A stretch of 64,000 nucleotides of DNA, taken from Neurospora intermedia. Taxonomy: Eukaryota; Ascomycota; Sordariomycetes; Sordariales; Sordariaceae. A program made the translations under genes and the position numbers. Positions 24,331 through 37,811 of the stretch are shown piece after piece. The notes beneath the pieces are model-generated. The model was not told the origin of the DNA. It saw only the letters and a list, made by a program, of their open reading frames with translations, and searched no databases. The stretch covers positions 248,001 through 312,000 of the forward strand of contig BTPP01000011.1 of the NCBI GenBank assembly GCA_037102815.1, written 5' to 3'. The first letter of the stretch is position 1. Each line of letters begins with the position of its first letter.

Positions 24331-27300
24331 TATATAATAAAAATTAAACTAGCTCTAATATTTTAAACCCAAACCTCTAAATCTTCGGGGTAGTACAAAG
24401 ATAATTACTTATTAATTACCTCTATAAAGAAGGAAGAGTAAAGACTATAAATATATTTATATTAAATAGAAGGGAAATAACTCTTTACGCTAAAAATTTA
24501 AAAAAAAGTCTCCTAAAAATTTTATAAAAGAGCCTACGGATCGGTAGGAGGTTAGAATAAACCCCGGAAGGCTAATAGGGAATATATACAATAAGGATAT
24601 ATATATATATAAAAATATAGCCGTTTAAAAACAAAATTAGGGAAAATTTTCGTACTAAATATAAAACCGCTTCGCGGACGAAGCCTAATTAAGGTATTAC
24701 TATATATACTTTTATAGGATACTCTAACTTCTAATATTTACCGCCCTACTAATATCCTTAATTTAATTCTAATATAAGCTTATTATTTCTAATAGGGGAA
24801 ATATTTATATATAGATAATATTTAAATAAATAGTAGTTAAGGGGAAGGTATAAATATTACTCATTGTAAATCTTTCTAACTTTTCGGACTACTTCTATAT
24901 ATTTATATACCTATTTATTAATAATATACAATAATTCTTATAACTTCTCAATCCCTCTATAGCATTATACTAATAGTATAACCTATTATAATATATTCTT
25001 CGTTACAATCGGCTTACATTTAGAAATTCAAACTCTCGATTATATTAATAAATTCAACAATCCAATTATCCCTATAGCTATTTATTACTAATTTAATATC
25101 GTTTTTATATTATTTACAATTATTTAACCGAAGTAGTATAAAGTAGAAATCGAATACTATATATACTAAATAGGGTTAAATCCTTTCGTACACCCTCTAC
25201 TACTCTATTACATCCTTAATTATATAAGCCTCGCCCTAGAAATAATCGTTCATCTAATACCTACTACCTATTTCTAATAGAAGCGAACTAAAATCTAATA
25301 AAATAGTTATATTACTTTTAATAGGGTAAAAATATCTATTATTAGTAATACTAAACTACTATTAACTTATAAGAACTAATATATCCCCTATAATTATATT
25401 CTTATACCCTCCTTCCTAAATAGCCTAGAAATTATTAAAAATAGTTCTATACTTATTAGAATAATACTTTAAAATCCATTACTTATAAAACTTAAAGTAC
25501 AAAATATATACGTTCTAATATACTTTACTCCATTATATTTTACTTCGATACTCCTTAAATTTATTAAAAGTCTATTCAATTATAATATTAACTATTTTCC
25601 GGCGGTAACTATTTATATCGTATAAATAAACTTCAAATCTAATATAATTATTATTATCGAACCTAATATAAATAAAATAGTCCTTAAAAATAATTATACT
25701 ATTAAAATAAAAGTAAATATAATTAGGGGCGGCTATATTATCTAAACACCTCTCCTTTATTTCCCGTAGGGTTTGTATTAAGTAAGTAAAATTAAGTATT
25801 ACTACCGATAAACCTTAGCCAAACAAATTGAAAGTCTTTATAAAACCCTAAATTAATTATAATACTTCTAATATTCCTATAACAATAAATTAATTATTAA
25901 TACTAATATTACTCTCTCCTAGTAATTACAAGGATAGATTAGAGTTACTAGCAATCTCGGCTATATATTTATTAAGGGTCTTACAGAACTTCTAAGCATA
26001 TTAAATTATTTAATAATTAAAGCGCTATTATAGAATACTATTAAGAATAATACTAAAAAAGGGAAATAAAGTATCATCCTCTATAATAGTACCGTACTAA
26101 AGTTATATATCGTTATAAAAGGCCTAACCGTAATTATAATAAATTATCTCTTAGAGTCTTATATAATATTAGGGATTCTAACGGATAAATTAAATCAAAT
26201 TAAAGAACCGACCGAATAGGCCAATATTATATCGCTATCGAATTAATATATTATCCTCAATCAGGGACAACCAATTATATTAATTATCGTAGCCGGGAAT
26301 AACGGTTATCCCTCCTCGTATAGCAGCCTCTATATTAATATTAAGAATATAACTAATATAATATAAATAGCGCTCTACTACCTCGCTCTCAATTTAACTA
26401 ATATTTAAATTAAAGTTAAGGCTTTAAAAAATATAATAAATATAACAACTATCGGTCTCTATATTATTACTAACCAAATAAAATATATCGTCGTCGGTTA
26501 AATCTAATTATTCTATTACTTAAACAATTTTAATAATAATATTCTTATTACTATACCCCCTATATACCTCCTAAATACCGACTATATTATTCTTAATAAT
26601 ATAATAGTAATTTATATAATATATAAAGATCGAAAGTACGGGCAAACTATTTAATAAGGTCTATAGGTCGAACGAAATATACTTTCTAAAAAGTAAATTA
26701 ACTAATTACTATTTTAAATAATTTAAATAAAATTTATATACCTCTCGAATTTATATAGCTAAAAAGTCGGCCGAATTGGGTAGCAATTTATCGGTTATAC
26801 TATAATCTATAAAACCTAATAATTATTAAAAGGCTAAATTCTCTATAATTGAAAAGGGAATCTTTATACTAATAACTATATCTACTAATTACTAATAAAA
26901 CTCTTCGGTCAGCGTTTTGACAATTTCTATATTAGTTATATTAATATTTATTAATACCTAACGATAGCTTTCGGATAGTAAATTATTAAAAATAATAAAA
27001 GATTTAATATTAATAACTATACCTCTAAATAGGTACCTAGATCGTATTAACCAAATTAAAGATAAAGAAGGTTACCTTATATATATTTCTTTCAAATCTA
27101 ATTATACGTACCTAAAACTAAGTAATAATTAGGCCAATATATTAACGTACCTATATTAACATTATTTCTACGTAATTTACTAATTACTATTTCTATTATT
27201 TAATACTAGTATAGTAACGTACGCTCGGTATAAACCGCCAGTACTATAATAGCGGCGCTAAAGTATAGAAGTAGGTAAATACCTAAGTATTTATACTATA

Positions 27301-28674
27301 ATCGTTATAGTAAGTATATACCTATAAATAATAACCTATTTAACGCATAAAATTAAATACGAAAGTATAACACAACTATTTATACTACTTATAACGAAGG
27401 TAGAAATTAATATAATATTTTAGAAAATATTAGAATTAGTATATAATATATAGAGGTAAAGTATTAGAAAATTATTTTTAATTTCTCGGAATCTAAACCC
27501 AAACGCCCTCCCGACCGCTTAAGCCCAAGCCTACTTACTAAATTTATACTTTTTAATATTATTTAATACTATTAATTAATAGTTTATTATATTTAATAGG
27601 ACTATTTATAAAACTCCTACCCTATACCCTAACTTATATTATTCTAACCTTCTAACTTTCGAGCTTTATCTATTCAATATTACTAATCTCTCTATCCCCT
27701 TATTAGACCTACCCTTATTTACCCCCCCGGTCTTCCTATTAAAAATATAACTCTAACTATATAAAACTACTTTTAAAGAGGTTCCTAATCGATTTACCCT
27801 ATACAAATATTATTACCTCTAATTTATAAAAATAATATAAAAGGCAATTTTTATATTATTAACCCCTCTTTATTATAAGGTCCTTTATTACTATATTAGT
27901 AAATAAGGTCGCCTTCTAAATATCTTAGCGTAATCTTTAATATCTAATCCACCAAATAATATATATCTCTAAAGGTAAAATAGAAGTAGCTAAATAATTA
28001 TAGAAAATATTTTACTTTAAAATAATAAAAAAGAAAATTTAGCTATATATTAAGTAAAGCTACTATATATACTATTTCTACTCTACAAACTTTTATTCTA
28101 TCTAAATTTCGTTTAGAAAAGTAAATTAATTACTAACTTTAATACAATAAAATATATAAAGTACTTCCATCTTTTTCCTACCTAAGTAATTAATCCTTCT
28201 AATCTCCTACAAAAATATTAATATCTATTTCGTACCTTATATAAATTACCTCTTTTATTCCCTAAGCCCTATTATATTCTTATTTCTCAATTAAATCTAG
28301 TAAATCCTTTAATTTATAAAATAATATTTTAATTATACTACTCGCCTCCTATTCGCTTACTATTATAGGTAGTAATTTATACTTCTTCTTTATTATCCTC
28401 TCTTTATATTAAGAAAAAAGAACGTATAATAGTTTATAAGTAATTAATAGAATATATGCCTAATTATAGGTAAATATTATTTTTAATACGAATTAGATTA
28501 TCGTCTTCGAATTCGGCGTATAAATTAAAGAAAAGGTATTTTAAATAATAATTAAATATTATTAAATATAATTATTCAAAATAATATATATACGTAATAA
28601 ATTATAAAATAATATTATTAATCTTAGTAGCTCTTCGTCTAGGGAAATATAATAGCCTAGAACGGCTAACTAAA

Positions 28675-28895
28675 AACGTAGGCTAAAATAGGGATATTAA
28701 ATTAGTATTACTATAACTATAATTACTAGTTAATATACGCTCTCTAATTAATTAAACCGTTTAACCTTACTACCGCTATAGTAATTATTAAGCTAATATA
28801 CGTTCTTTTATTAGTTATATACTATTAAAGGCTCTAATTATATATACTAAGGATATAGCTCACCCTCGCCTATAGAATAAACCGCTACGTACAAA
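28675..28895 (-). repeat. dispersed repeat, copy 4 (inverted)
   Basis: Reverse complement of the family: CTAAGGATATAGC at about 28,847 corresponds to GCTATATCCTTAG, and AGAACGTATATTAGC is recovered on minus. The left end carries AGGCTAAAATAGGGATATTAAA; almost the same string occurs again at about 29,705-29,730, so the repeat unit may extend further. Confidence 0.68.
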
Positions 28896-29310
28896 TTCTA
28901 TACAAATTCTATAATTTCCCTTCTTCTTTATATAATTATACAAATTATATTCTACCCTATATATTTAATATCGCCTTACTCCGTAATAAATAGCCGTTAA
29001 ACTGCAAGAAACGATCCTTACTAAATTCTTTAAACGCCTATAAAATATTTAAACTTTTACTAATATCGAAAAGGAAATATATACTACCTCTTAAATATAT
29101 TTAATATTAATCCCTACTTTAAATTAGAAAATTAAATATATTAGATTAAAATAATTACTTAATTACTAATTGCAATTTAACTTACTTAGAACTATTAAAT
29201 TCGAAATAATTTACTTAGGAGAATCGATCTTAGGGGGTAATTTATAAGAATTTATAAACTAGTAGAATAATTTTTATATTATCCCTCTAAAGCTAGTTCT
29301 ATTAGTAGGT

Positions 29311-29460
29311 TATAACCCTTATAAGGAATTAACTACCCTTATAGGAAATTAACTACCTTTATAAGGAATTAACTACCTTTATAGGAAATTAACTACCCTT
29401 ATAATAAATTAACCGCCCTTACAAAGAATCGACCACCCTTACAAAGAGCAACCGCTTTTA
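29311..29460. repeat. 20-bp tandem repeat, about 7.4 units
   Basis: AACTACCCTT/AACTACCTTT recurs at 29,331, 29,351, 29,371 and 29,391, and as AACCGCCCTT at 29,411 and GACCACCCTT at 29,431, always 20 bp apart. The unit is ATAAGGAATTAACTACCCTT. Units on the right keep CAAAGA where left units have TAAGGA, so the right end seems less RIP-changed. Confidence 0.9.
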
Positions 29461-30717
29461 TACGAAGCTAAATATCTTATTTACTATTTAAAAGGCTAAT
29501 ATAACTTTCTATACTATTTTATAAGTACTCGGATTTAAAACTATCTTTAAAGGGAAAATTAATAAATAGTAAAGTCTATTCGGATTAAATTAGGGAGTAA
29601 AATAATTCCTTTTCCTTACTATAAAATATATTATTTTCGGGTATAGGCTTATTTTAATAGAATTTTAATTTAAAGAAGCGCAAAGACCTACAACGGCTAA
29701 TTAGAGACGCAAACTAAAATAGGGATATTAAACTAATTAATACCCGTTGCAAAAGCTCCGGCTATAATTTAAATAAATATATTATCTCTTTAAGAATGCT
29801 ATTCTCCGGCCAAGGATAGTATATTTAGTCTAATCGATTATAAAAACTAAAGGTCCTATTAAAGGCCCTATTAGGCCAATTAATAATAACTAATATAGAA
29901 GCGCCAATACTATCCGAATTTACTTTCTTTTAATATTAATTAATACCCCTTCTTTATTCCCTAATAAACGTAGAAACTTATAATACTAAATCCTATAAAT
30001 AGTAAAAACAAAGTATAGGAATAAATAAATAAAATATAAATAGAAACTAAATTACTAAGTAAATAGGAAATTATATATAGCTAGTAATAATAATAATTAA
30101 TAATTAAAAATCTTATAAAGTAAAAGTATAACGAAATATTGAAAGATAGCGTTTTATGGGTATATACTTCTATATAACTTTAATTAATTTAAATGAATAA
30201 TCGAAATAATTAAACTAATACTTATATTTAAAATTCAATATTCTACCAATATACTACTACTATTAAACAAATATATTTCCTAAAAATTACTACCCACCTA
30301 CAATATACTCCTACCTCCTAATTATAAATAATCCAATTATCCTAAACTCCCTTAAATCTACCCAATTAAAAATTATCGAACCCTCTTACCCGGCCTTCCA
30401 AATCTAGGTTAATATTTTCTTATATTTTACTATACTTATTAATTAAATAATAATTTAAATAATACTTTAACTAACCTTAAGAGATATACTAACCTTACCC
30501 CTAATAATAATAGAAGATTTAATAATACTACTAAATTTTATATTATTATATCTAAAAAGAATATAAACCTTATAGAATTACCTATAGTTGAACTAAAACC
30601 CTACATACTACATACCTACAATAAATCCCTATTTATATAGAAAATTCTTAAATATAAACTTCGTTAGTAATTACTAATCGATAAAAGTAAAACTATTTAA
30701 ATCTCATCTTTTAAAAT
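29461..30717. other. RIP-mutated AT-rich DNA, nothing recognised
   Basis: No open frame of 60 codons, no recognisable domain. One string near 29,705-29,730 repeats the left end of the dispersed repeat at 28.7 kb. Confidence 0.6.
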
Positions 30718-31045
30718 TAGTATAATAAAGAAGATATATCTCTTAAAACTACCCTAAAGAAGAAAATATATTTCTTAAGGCTATTATAAGGAAAAAGATA
30801 AAAGAAAATATATTTCTTAAAACTAGTATAATAAAGAAAATATATTTCCTAAAACTACCCTAAAGAAGAAAATATATTTCCTAAAGCTATTACAAGGAAG
30901 AGGATATATTTCCTAAAACTATTATAAGGAAGAAGATAGAAGAAGATATATTTCTTAAGGCTAGTACAATAAAGAAAATACATCTCCTAAAACTATTACT
31001 ACTAAGCGAATATATATTCTAAAATTATTATAATAAAGAAGATAC
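30718..31045. repeat. 32-bp tandem repeat with 42-bp variants, about 9 units
   Basis: The landmark TATATTTCCT/TATATTTCTT (TATATCTCTT in the first unit) occurs at 30,735, 30,767, 30,809, 30,841, 30,873, 30,905 and 30,947. Steps are 32 bp except two of 42 bp, where a 10-bp AAGATAAAAG-type insert doubles the purine part of the unit. The unit alternates a purine block (AAGGAAGAAGA) with a T-rich block and CTAAAACTATTA. The array continues less clearly to about 31,045. Confidence 0.85.
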
Positions 31046-32430
31046 TTCTATTATTCCCCCTTTATACTACTAATATACTATAATCTACCTATAGGTAATT
31101 AATTTCTAATTATCCTATTTCAATTATATATCCAACTTTAATTTTTACCTTCCTTAAAAGTAAATATAATTATAGTTAGAAAATACTATCCCCCTCCTTT
31201 ATATATCCAATATAATAAGGAGGAATAATATCTTTTAACTATAAATTTATATAACGGCAAACCTTCCTAAATATTATATACCAAATAAAGGAAGTACTAT
31301 ATTAATCTTAATAGGGGTATCTTACCTCCCTATATTAATATCCGCACTATAAGGATAATATTTAAATTAGCTAACTATATTAATTATTTATTAATATAAT
31401 AGAAATACAAATTATCCTATACTATCTTATTTACACCTTACCTAATACTATATTTTTATATTTATATTCTATTCCAAATCTTCGTTAAATTCTAATATAT
31501 TTCTAGAATCGGGGTCGTTAAAATAATCCGTATTAACCAAATTACTCTATTCAATCTTACCTCCGCCTTCTACAAACTCCTTTATATATTATACCCTCTT
31601 TCTTTTTTATTATTAATACTATTCCGGGAATATTCTATTTTTAATAATTTTATACTAAAGCTAGTATTAATATTTAATAGTACTAACTATAGTAATAAAT
31701 AAATATATTTATCCCTTAAAGGACGTAAGTTTATAAAATTTGAATACGTTATATATAGGAGAGGAAAAGTAAGTACTTTAAGCTAATCGGTAATTGAATA
31801 CTAGGTTCTACCAATTTATATTAACCTAAAATAGTACCCTTATATCGGCTTATATTTTATTAATATATTAGTGTATATTTTCCACCTTCTACGCCCAAGC
31901 CTTCTTATGTATACGGAAATTATTAAACTACAATTAAATTTATATATCGGATAGGCTAGAAATATAATTATTAAGCCTACTTTATTATATACTCTCTAAT
32001 TTACTTAAAAAGGGTAAAGATAGAGGATATTAATTATATAAATAAAGCCAATAATATAGAAGTAAATATACGTTACTTACTAATTAATAGAATATATAAT
32101 ATTAATTTAAGAGGCGATAATACCCGCGGCTAATTAAAGAGAAATATATCGGATATAGATATAAATACAGACGCTATCTATAAATATATTAACGGATATA
32201 ATAAAAATATAATTTAAAATATATAATAGATACTTATAGAAAACAATTAAATCGAATCTATATTTAACGTTTTCAATCTAAAGAAAGTGAGGCTACCTCT
32301 ACCTATCTAAAATATAATTTATCTAAATTAAATATTTTAATATATATCTTTACTTTTATATAGTCGATTTCGACCCTACTTATATAACTTACCTACCTAT
32401 TTATATAATAATCAATTACCTACCTCTATA
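31046..32430. other. RIP-mutated AT-rich DNA, nothing recognised
   Basis: No gene, no clear repeat, no open frame of 60 codons. Confidence 0.6.
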
Positions 32431-33090
32431 CCTAACCAACTTCCTTTATATATAAGTAACCGTCCCCCTACTATAGCTCCTCTAATAAGTAATAACCTTT
32501 CCAAATCTCTTTTAATAAAGGTACCTACTATTTAATTTATTTAATATTTATACAATAATTCACATTAATAACATATAGCCGGCTTCCTTTATATATAAAT
32601 AACGGCCCTCTAAATATACTTCTTTCAATAATTAATATTCTTTATATATACTAATAGCCTTTAACTTAGGTATATATACCTAAATATAAGTACTTACCTA
32701 AATATAGTAAGTAGCTAGGTAATATTTATATAATAATTAATTATATATAGCCAGCTTCCTTTATATATAAATAATAGCCCTCCAAATACACTTCTTTTAA
32801 TAGTTAGCGTACTTTATACCCATTTATATATTAACCGCCTTTTACTTCTATTTACCTAGGTAAATAAATAATATTTGCGTAATAATTAATTATATACAGC
32901 CGGCTTCCTTTATATATAAATAATAACCCTCCAAATATATTTCTTTTAATAATTAACGTACTTTATACCCGTTTATATATTAATAGCCTTTTATTTCTAC
33001 TTACCTACCTCTAAATATATAAATAATATTTATATAATAATCGATTGTATACAGCCGGCTTCCCTTATATACAAGCAATAGCCTTCCAAA
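32431..33090. repeat. tandem repeat of about 147-173 bp, 4 clear units and a fifth degraded
   Basis: The landmark CAGCCGGCTTCCTTTATATA begins near 32,576, 32,748, 32,897 and 33,052, with a weaker relative (ACCAACTTCCTTTATATA) near 32,440. Each is followed by AAATAAYRGCCCTCCAAATA, a (T)TTCTTTTAATARTTARCGTACTTTATACC stretch and TATTAATAGCCTTTTA. Spacing varies through indels in the AT-rich spacer, unlike the fixed-length arrays elsewhere in the window. Confidence 0.85.
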
Positions 33091-33301
33091 CTATACTATC
33101 CCCCCCCTCCAAAAAAAAAATGTACTTCCAAAGCGAATACTAATCTATATTATACTTTCTATAACTATCTTAACGTTATTACCTATATCGCAATCTCGTA
33201 CATACAGTTTAGTACCTATATAATAATTTACTTCATTATATCTTATATTACTAAGTAACTATATATTTAATATAGACCGATTCGGCTTGGTCCGGCCTCA
33301 T

Positions 33302-33336
33302 TAGTATACCTCTCTACCCCCCTCCCCCCCCCTTTG

Positions 33337-33375
<39 letters not shown>
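33302..33375. repeat. C-rich run followed by a 37-T homopolymer
   Basis: C-rich CCCCCCTCCCCCCCCCC at about 33,317-33,332 leads through TTTGTC to an unbroken run of 37 T at 33,339-33,375. The first ~30 bases to its right (TATTCATTTTCACTCATATCAGACC) are less RIP-changed. It may be the tail of an inserted minus-strand retroelement, or a length-uncertain assembly region. Confidence 0.8.
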
Positions 33376-33379
<4 letters not shown>

Positions 33380-36194
33380 TATATATTCATTTTCACTCAT
33401 ATCAGACCGACCATAAACAATTTAAATTATAAATTTATATTATATATTTTCAACCTCAACTATTAAATTAAAGTACCATCGAATTTACTAATTAATACTA
33501 AAGACTAATATTAGAAACGATATACCTCTTAATATAATATATTTATATATAAAATTACTTCCAATCGCTCGGTTATATAAAACTAATTCGGCTATATATA
33601 ATTAATTTAATAGTCTTATACAGAATAAAATCATCGTTATTAATCGTATATTTAGTTTATATAAATATATATTTATATATCTCCCTAATATTTATATTCG
33701 AAATATTTAATATCCTACTCTTTACCGACCTATTTAATTAGATAGGTTTATTCTTCTACCTCACATTATCTTCCCTATAAATATACCTACAATTTATTCT
33801 ATCCGTTTAAGACCTTACTTAATTCCTTAACTACCAATTAATTATATATTAAATATAACCCCCCCCCTCTACTATATTAAATATACCGCCGCCGTCATTA
33901 ACGGACTTTATTTACTACCCCGAGCTAAAGTATAATAATTATATCTATATTAACTAAATTAATAATAAACCTAAATCCGATTATATTAATTATAATTATA
34001 ATATTCTTACTATTAATAACTGTAATAATAACTATAACCCTACCACTAATCTATCTACTAAGAGACAAAAGACCTTTATAATTTATACCTAAAATATAGA
34101 AGCGCCTACATTTAATATTAATAATACACTAACTATCGACCGTTTTAAATAAACCTTAGAGAATTAAATTTAAAATTCTAAGGCCCTCCCTAAAATACTT
34201 AATAACCCTAAATTCAAATACGTTTTTCTCTCCTTAATTCTTAAGACAACTCAGCAACTTATAGAAGATATATTATTAAAAATAAATTTTCGAACACCCT
34301 TTTATAAATAGTTCGCTATTAAATACTAAAATTAAGTTACTATAATTGTAGTAGCATTATAAATATCGCTATACAATAAATATATTTTATTTAATATTTA
34401 ATCTTCTAATTAATATTAACTCTTAAAAATTAATATTCATTATACTAATAAATATAGGGCGGCGAAGAACTACTTACTCGGTATCTACAAATTAAATATC
34501 GGATATAAACCTCCTAATATTATATATATAATTCTGAAGGGGTTAGAAATATTTAGTCTCTTAACCGGCACTAGATTAAATAATTAACCCTAATAAATCG
34601 GCTATATCTAATATAATAATACTATAATTAACGGTTCGGTTATTTTACTTATTATTAAGAGATTAATTAATAAAGATAAAAATCTTATATAAAAGACGAT
34701 ACTTCGCTACGTATAGTATATTAATTATACCCTTAATATTATAGTAATAATATTTTTAGAAGGGGAGTATTATAATTTTCTACAATCCCTCTATAATAAT
34801 AAATATCTAATAAGGATAAAAGTATACGAAGTAAATATATTAGAATAATAGAGGAAGCGTAATATAATTAGTAAATTATATAATATCGCTACTCTAGTAC
34901 GCTAATACCTAGTATATATAATGTAATTCAAAGTATATATATATAACTATTTAAATAATTCCAATCGGATTAACCGCCCAAATACCCCTACCTATCTCTA
35001 TCCTACTACTACTAAGGGTTAAGGGTATAATCCGTATAGTAATAAATTAACCCTATAGAAATTAGTACTATATATAATCGATAGAGCATTAAATTTAAAA
35101 ATCGCAATCAACAACTTTTATTTATAATTATATTATAAATATAACCCCAATATACGTATCCCTATAGAAGATATATTAACGAACAAAGACTAGGTAATTC
35201 TTATAATAATATAAATAATACTAAAAATACTATAGAAGACGGCCGAATTCCTTTAACGAAATAGTCCTAAATTTCTATATATCTATACTACCCTTCTAAA
35301 TCTTACAGACCATTTTAAAGAACGGCAAAAAATATTCAACGACCGGATTACCTCCGAAATATTTAATAGATCCGCCCCGACTATCCTTAATTATAATTCA
35401 AAAACTACTAATATTATATTTAAATATTCGGATAACCCTCGTTTTTTATTAAATACATACCTTCCTTACCCCGCCGAACGTACTCAAAATACTAATATAT
35501 ACCCGCCCATTCCTAATCTCAATAATTAAAACTATATATTTATCTATCACTATTTTAATAATACTATTACTCAATTCGAATAATATATTAATTTAATTAA
35601 TTACTCCCCTTTATACTAAATTACTATAATCTTATACCCTTACTATAAAATAAGGTAGATTAATTATAATATTAAACTATAAATTGATTAAAATAGAAAA
35701 TATAAATTAGTAATATTAGCCTAGAAACGGAATTACAAATCTACCCTAAAGATACAATGTAGTTTTAATTTATTCGCCGGGATATACCCCCCCCAATCGT
35801 TCGCCCTATACCTATTAAAAACCCCTATAATAGAAGTTTTATAAACGTTTAATATAATCGATATTAAAATAATACCGCCCGCCTACCTCCGTTAATTCCT
35901 TTCTAAAACGAATTAAATCTCTATATTTAAAGGGTACTTAAGCTAAATAAACCTATAAACAACACAAAAGTATATTAATAATAGTTAAAAAACAATTAAT
36001 TCTACCCTTTAATATTAAAGATAATTTATAACTATCTTTCAATTCCTTTTATATATAATAAAAGCGAGAAGGAATTTAGCTTAATAAAATAAATATTAGA
36101 ATTATAACGCTTTAGTATTAATTATATAGTAATTAATATTTTACTCAGTATAAAGGTTTAATATCGCTATAATTTAATTTAAAAATATAAAAAC
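33376..36194. other. RIP-mutated AT-rich DNA left of the LINE
   Basis: 2.8 kb without an open frame of 60 codons. Some patches read as protein-like if TAA/TAG are taken as mutated Gln codons (33,890-34,330 and 35,300-35,470), but this test is weak in RIP DNA because TGA is also depleted. No family assigned. Confidence 0.55.
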
Positions 36195-36311
36195 TATTTA
36201 AATAACTTAAACTGCTTTGAAACCGGAAACGCCGATTTCTGGTCGAGGAGTGCTCCAAAACGAAAACTGACAACGGCAATCGACTTAGGAGGGTCGTTTA
36301 CGTCCCTTACG

Positions 36312-37811
36312 ATGTCCTGCGACGAGCGTAGCGACGGCGTTGTGTCGTTGTTGCCGATGGCCATCGATAGCGGTGCTTGTAGACTCGAAAGCAGCGTCTA
36401 CAACCCGCTCGCGGAGATCTCAGCATGTAATAATCCTGAAGCCGCACTTACTGCGAAGACATCGGATAAAACGGAGGAAGACGATGAAATATTGAAGAAG
36501 TTCATCGCCAGAGCGAATAAGTCTGCGGACTACGATACTGTTTCGACCGAGGACCGTCGTTGGGCTCGAGAGCTGCTTCTTGAGTTCGCGAAGGCACGCG
36601 TCGGAAAAAGTGGGTCTATGCGACCCGAGGCTGGCAAAGCTGGAACCGACCAGTTTGTTACTAAGAAGGATTTCGACGACCTGAAGAAGGATATTCTAAA
36701 GGAAATTAAGAAAGGCGCCTAGGAGGTGCCGAAGCGTTGGGCCGATGTTGTGGCGAAAGCCAGCCCGAGCAAGATCGGTGCCACCCTCTAATAACTACCC
36801 ACTACTACTAAGAAGTTTGTCCCCTCCAACCTCGAGCGGCAGTTTACTATTAAGGGAGCGACGATTGCCGCCGAGTTCGTAAACCGTTCGAACGAAGATA
36901 CGAAGACGACCTTGGCTACGTGCTTGGGTAAGAAGAATACCGGCCTGGTAGTCCGAGCGGCCACTAGAATGCTAACGACCGGAGACTACGTGATTGTGTT
37001 CGACGAGCCTATATGTAACTGGTGCTGGCGTAACTAAGTATGGGCTAAAGAAGTTTTCGGCCCCGATGCTTTCGTTACTATAAGTACCGTGGGTGTGCTA
37101 GTTCGGGGCGTACCCTAGAATAGTATCGATAATTATACTACGGCGGAAGTTATATCGAATGTAGCGAAGGAGAAGAACCCGGAGGTATCTATTATTAGAG
37201 TTCGGCTATGGAAGAGAAGGGACGGAGAGAATAGAGGCCTACTTCTAGTAGAAGTCGCTACCGCGTCGGCGGCGTACTTCCTCTAGGACAACTTCTTCCT
37301 CTGGGACGGTGGCGTATACCTATGCGAACCGTTTTAAGCTTCGAGTAATGTTTAATAATACTTTAGATGTTGGAAAATCGGATATATAGCGAGGTTCTAC
37401 CGTTAAGAAGATATCTACGCCCGCTGTAGCGAAGCCAAATATAAAGGAGATCGCTTTAGCGAAATGAATTGCCCGTCTAATAACGATAAGTTACTCGTCT
37501 ATTATAAGCCGTATAGGAAGAAGGGCTACTATACGTATAACCGTAAGGAGTGCCCTATTCTCCGGAAGGCGATTGCGAAAGCGTCTGTCGCGTACGCCGA
37601 AAGGCCGCGGGCGTTCGCCCCCCGCAAGAACCCGGCCGGAAAGGTGTTGGAGCCGACGATAAAGATTGTAAACGAGGGCGTCCTCCCGAACGCTCCCCCT
37701 AGCTCCCGTATTATTACTACCCTGGAGAGATATATTGGAGGAGTTGCGAAGAGGGGACGGCCGAAGAAGATCGTCGGCCCGTCCTCCCGACCGAAGCCGT
37801 TGAACCCTTAG
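36312..37811 (+). pseudogene. LINE copy A ORF1: gag-like nucleic-acid-binding protein with zinc knuckles
   Basis: One frame runs from the ATG at 36,312 (MSCDERSDGVVS) to the TAG at 37,809-37,811, 499 codons with no frameshift. It is open for the first 136 codons and again at 37,464-37,811; between these, TAG/TAA codons interrupt it, the first at 36,720. A charged helical stretch (KKDFDDLKKDILKEIKK) ends the first open part. The C-terminal part shows eroded CCHC knuckles (37,365-37,560): RCWKIGYIARFYR, YARCSEAKYKGD and YYKPYRKKGYYTYNRKEC, where expected Cys and His are Tyr. The role in live relatives is RNA binding and RNP assembly. Confidence 0.88.

Larger units (their letters stand above)
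22867..29310. other. RIP-mutated AT-rich DNA, contents not identifiable
   Basis: 6.4 kb with no open frame of 60 codons. It contains a + and a - member of the dispersed repeat at 24,105-24,330 and 28,675-28,895, which enclose about 4.3 kb in inverted orientation. A sequence near 24,670-24,690 (CTTCGCGGACGAAGCCTAA) resembles, in reverse complement, the one near 8,303 (CTTCGTCCGTAAAGC), pointing to another shared but unidentified repeat. Confidence 0.6.

Noticed and set aside
24105-28895. A complete DNA transposon bounded by inverted repeats
   Set aside because: No transposase motif or target duplication could be found, and the same repeat occurs alone elsewhere; left as an open finding only.
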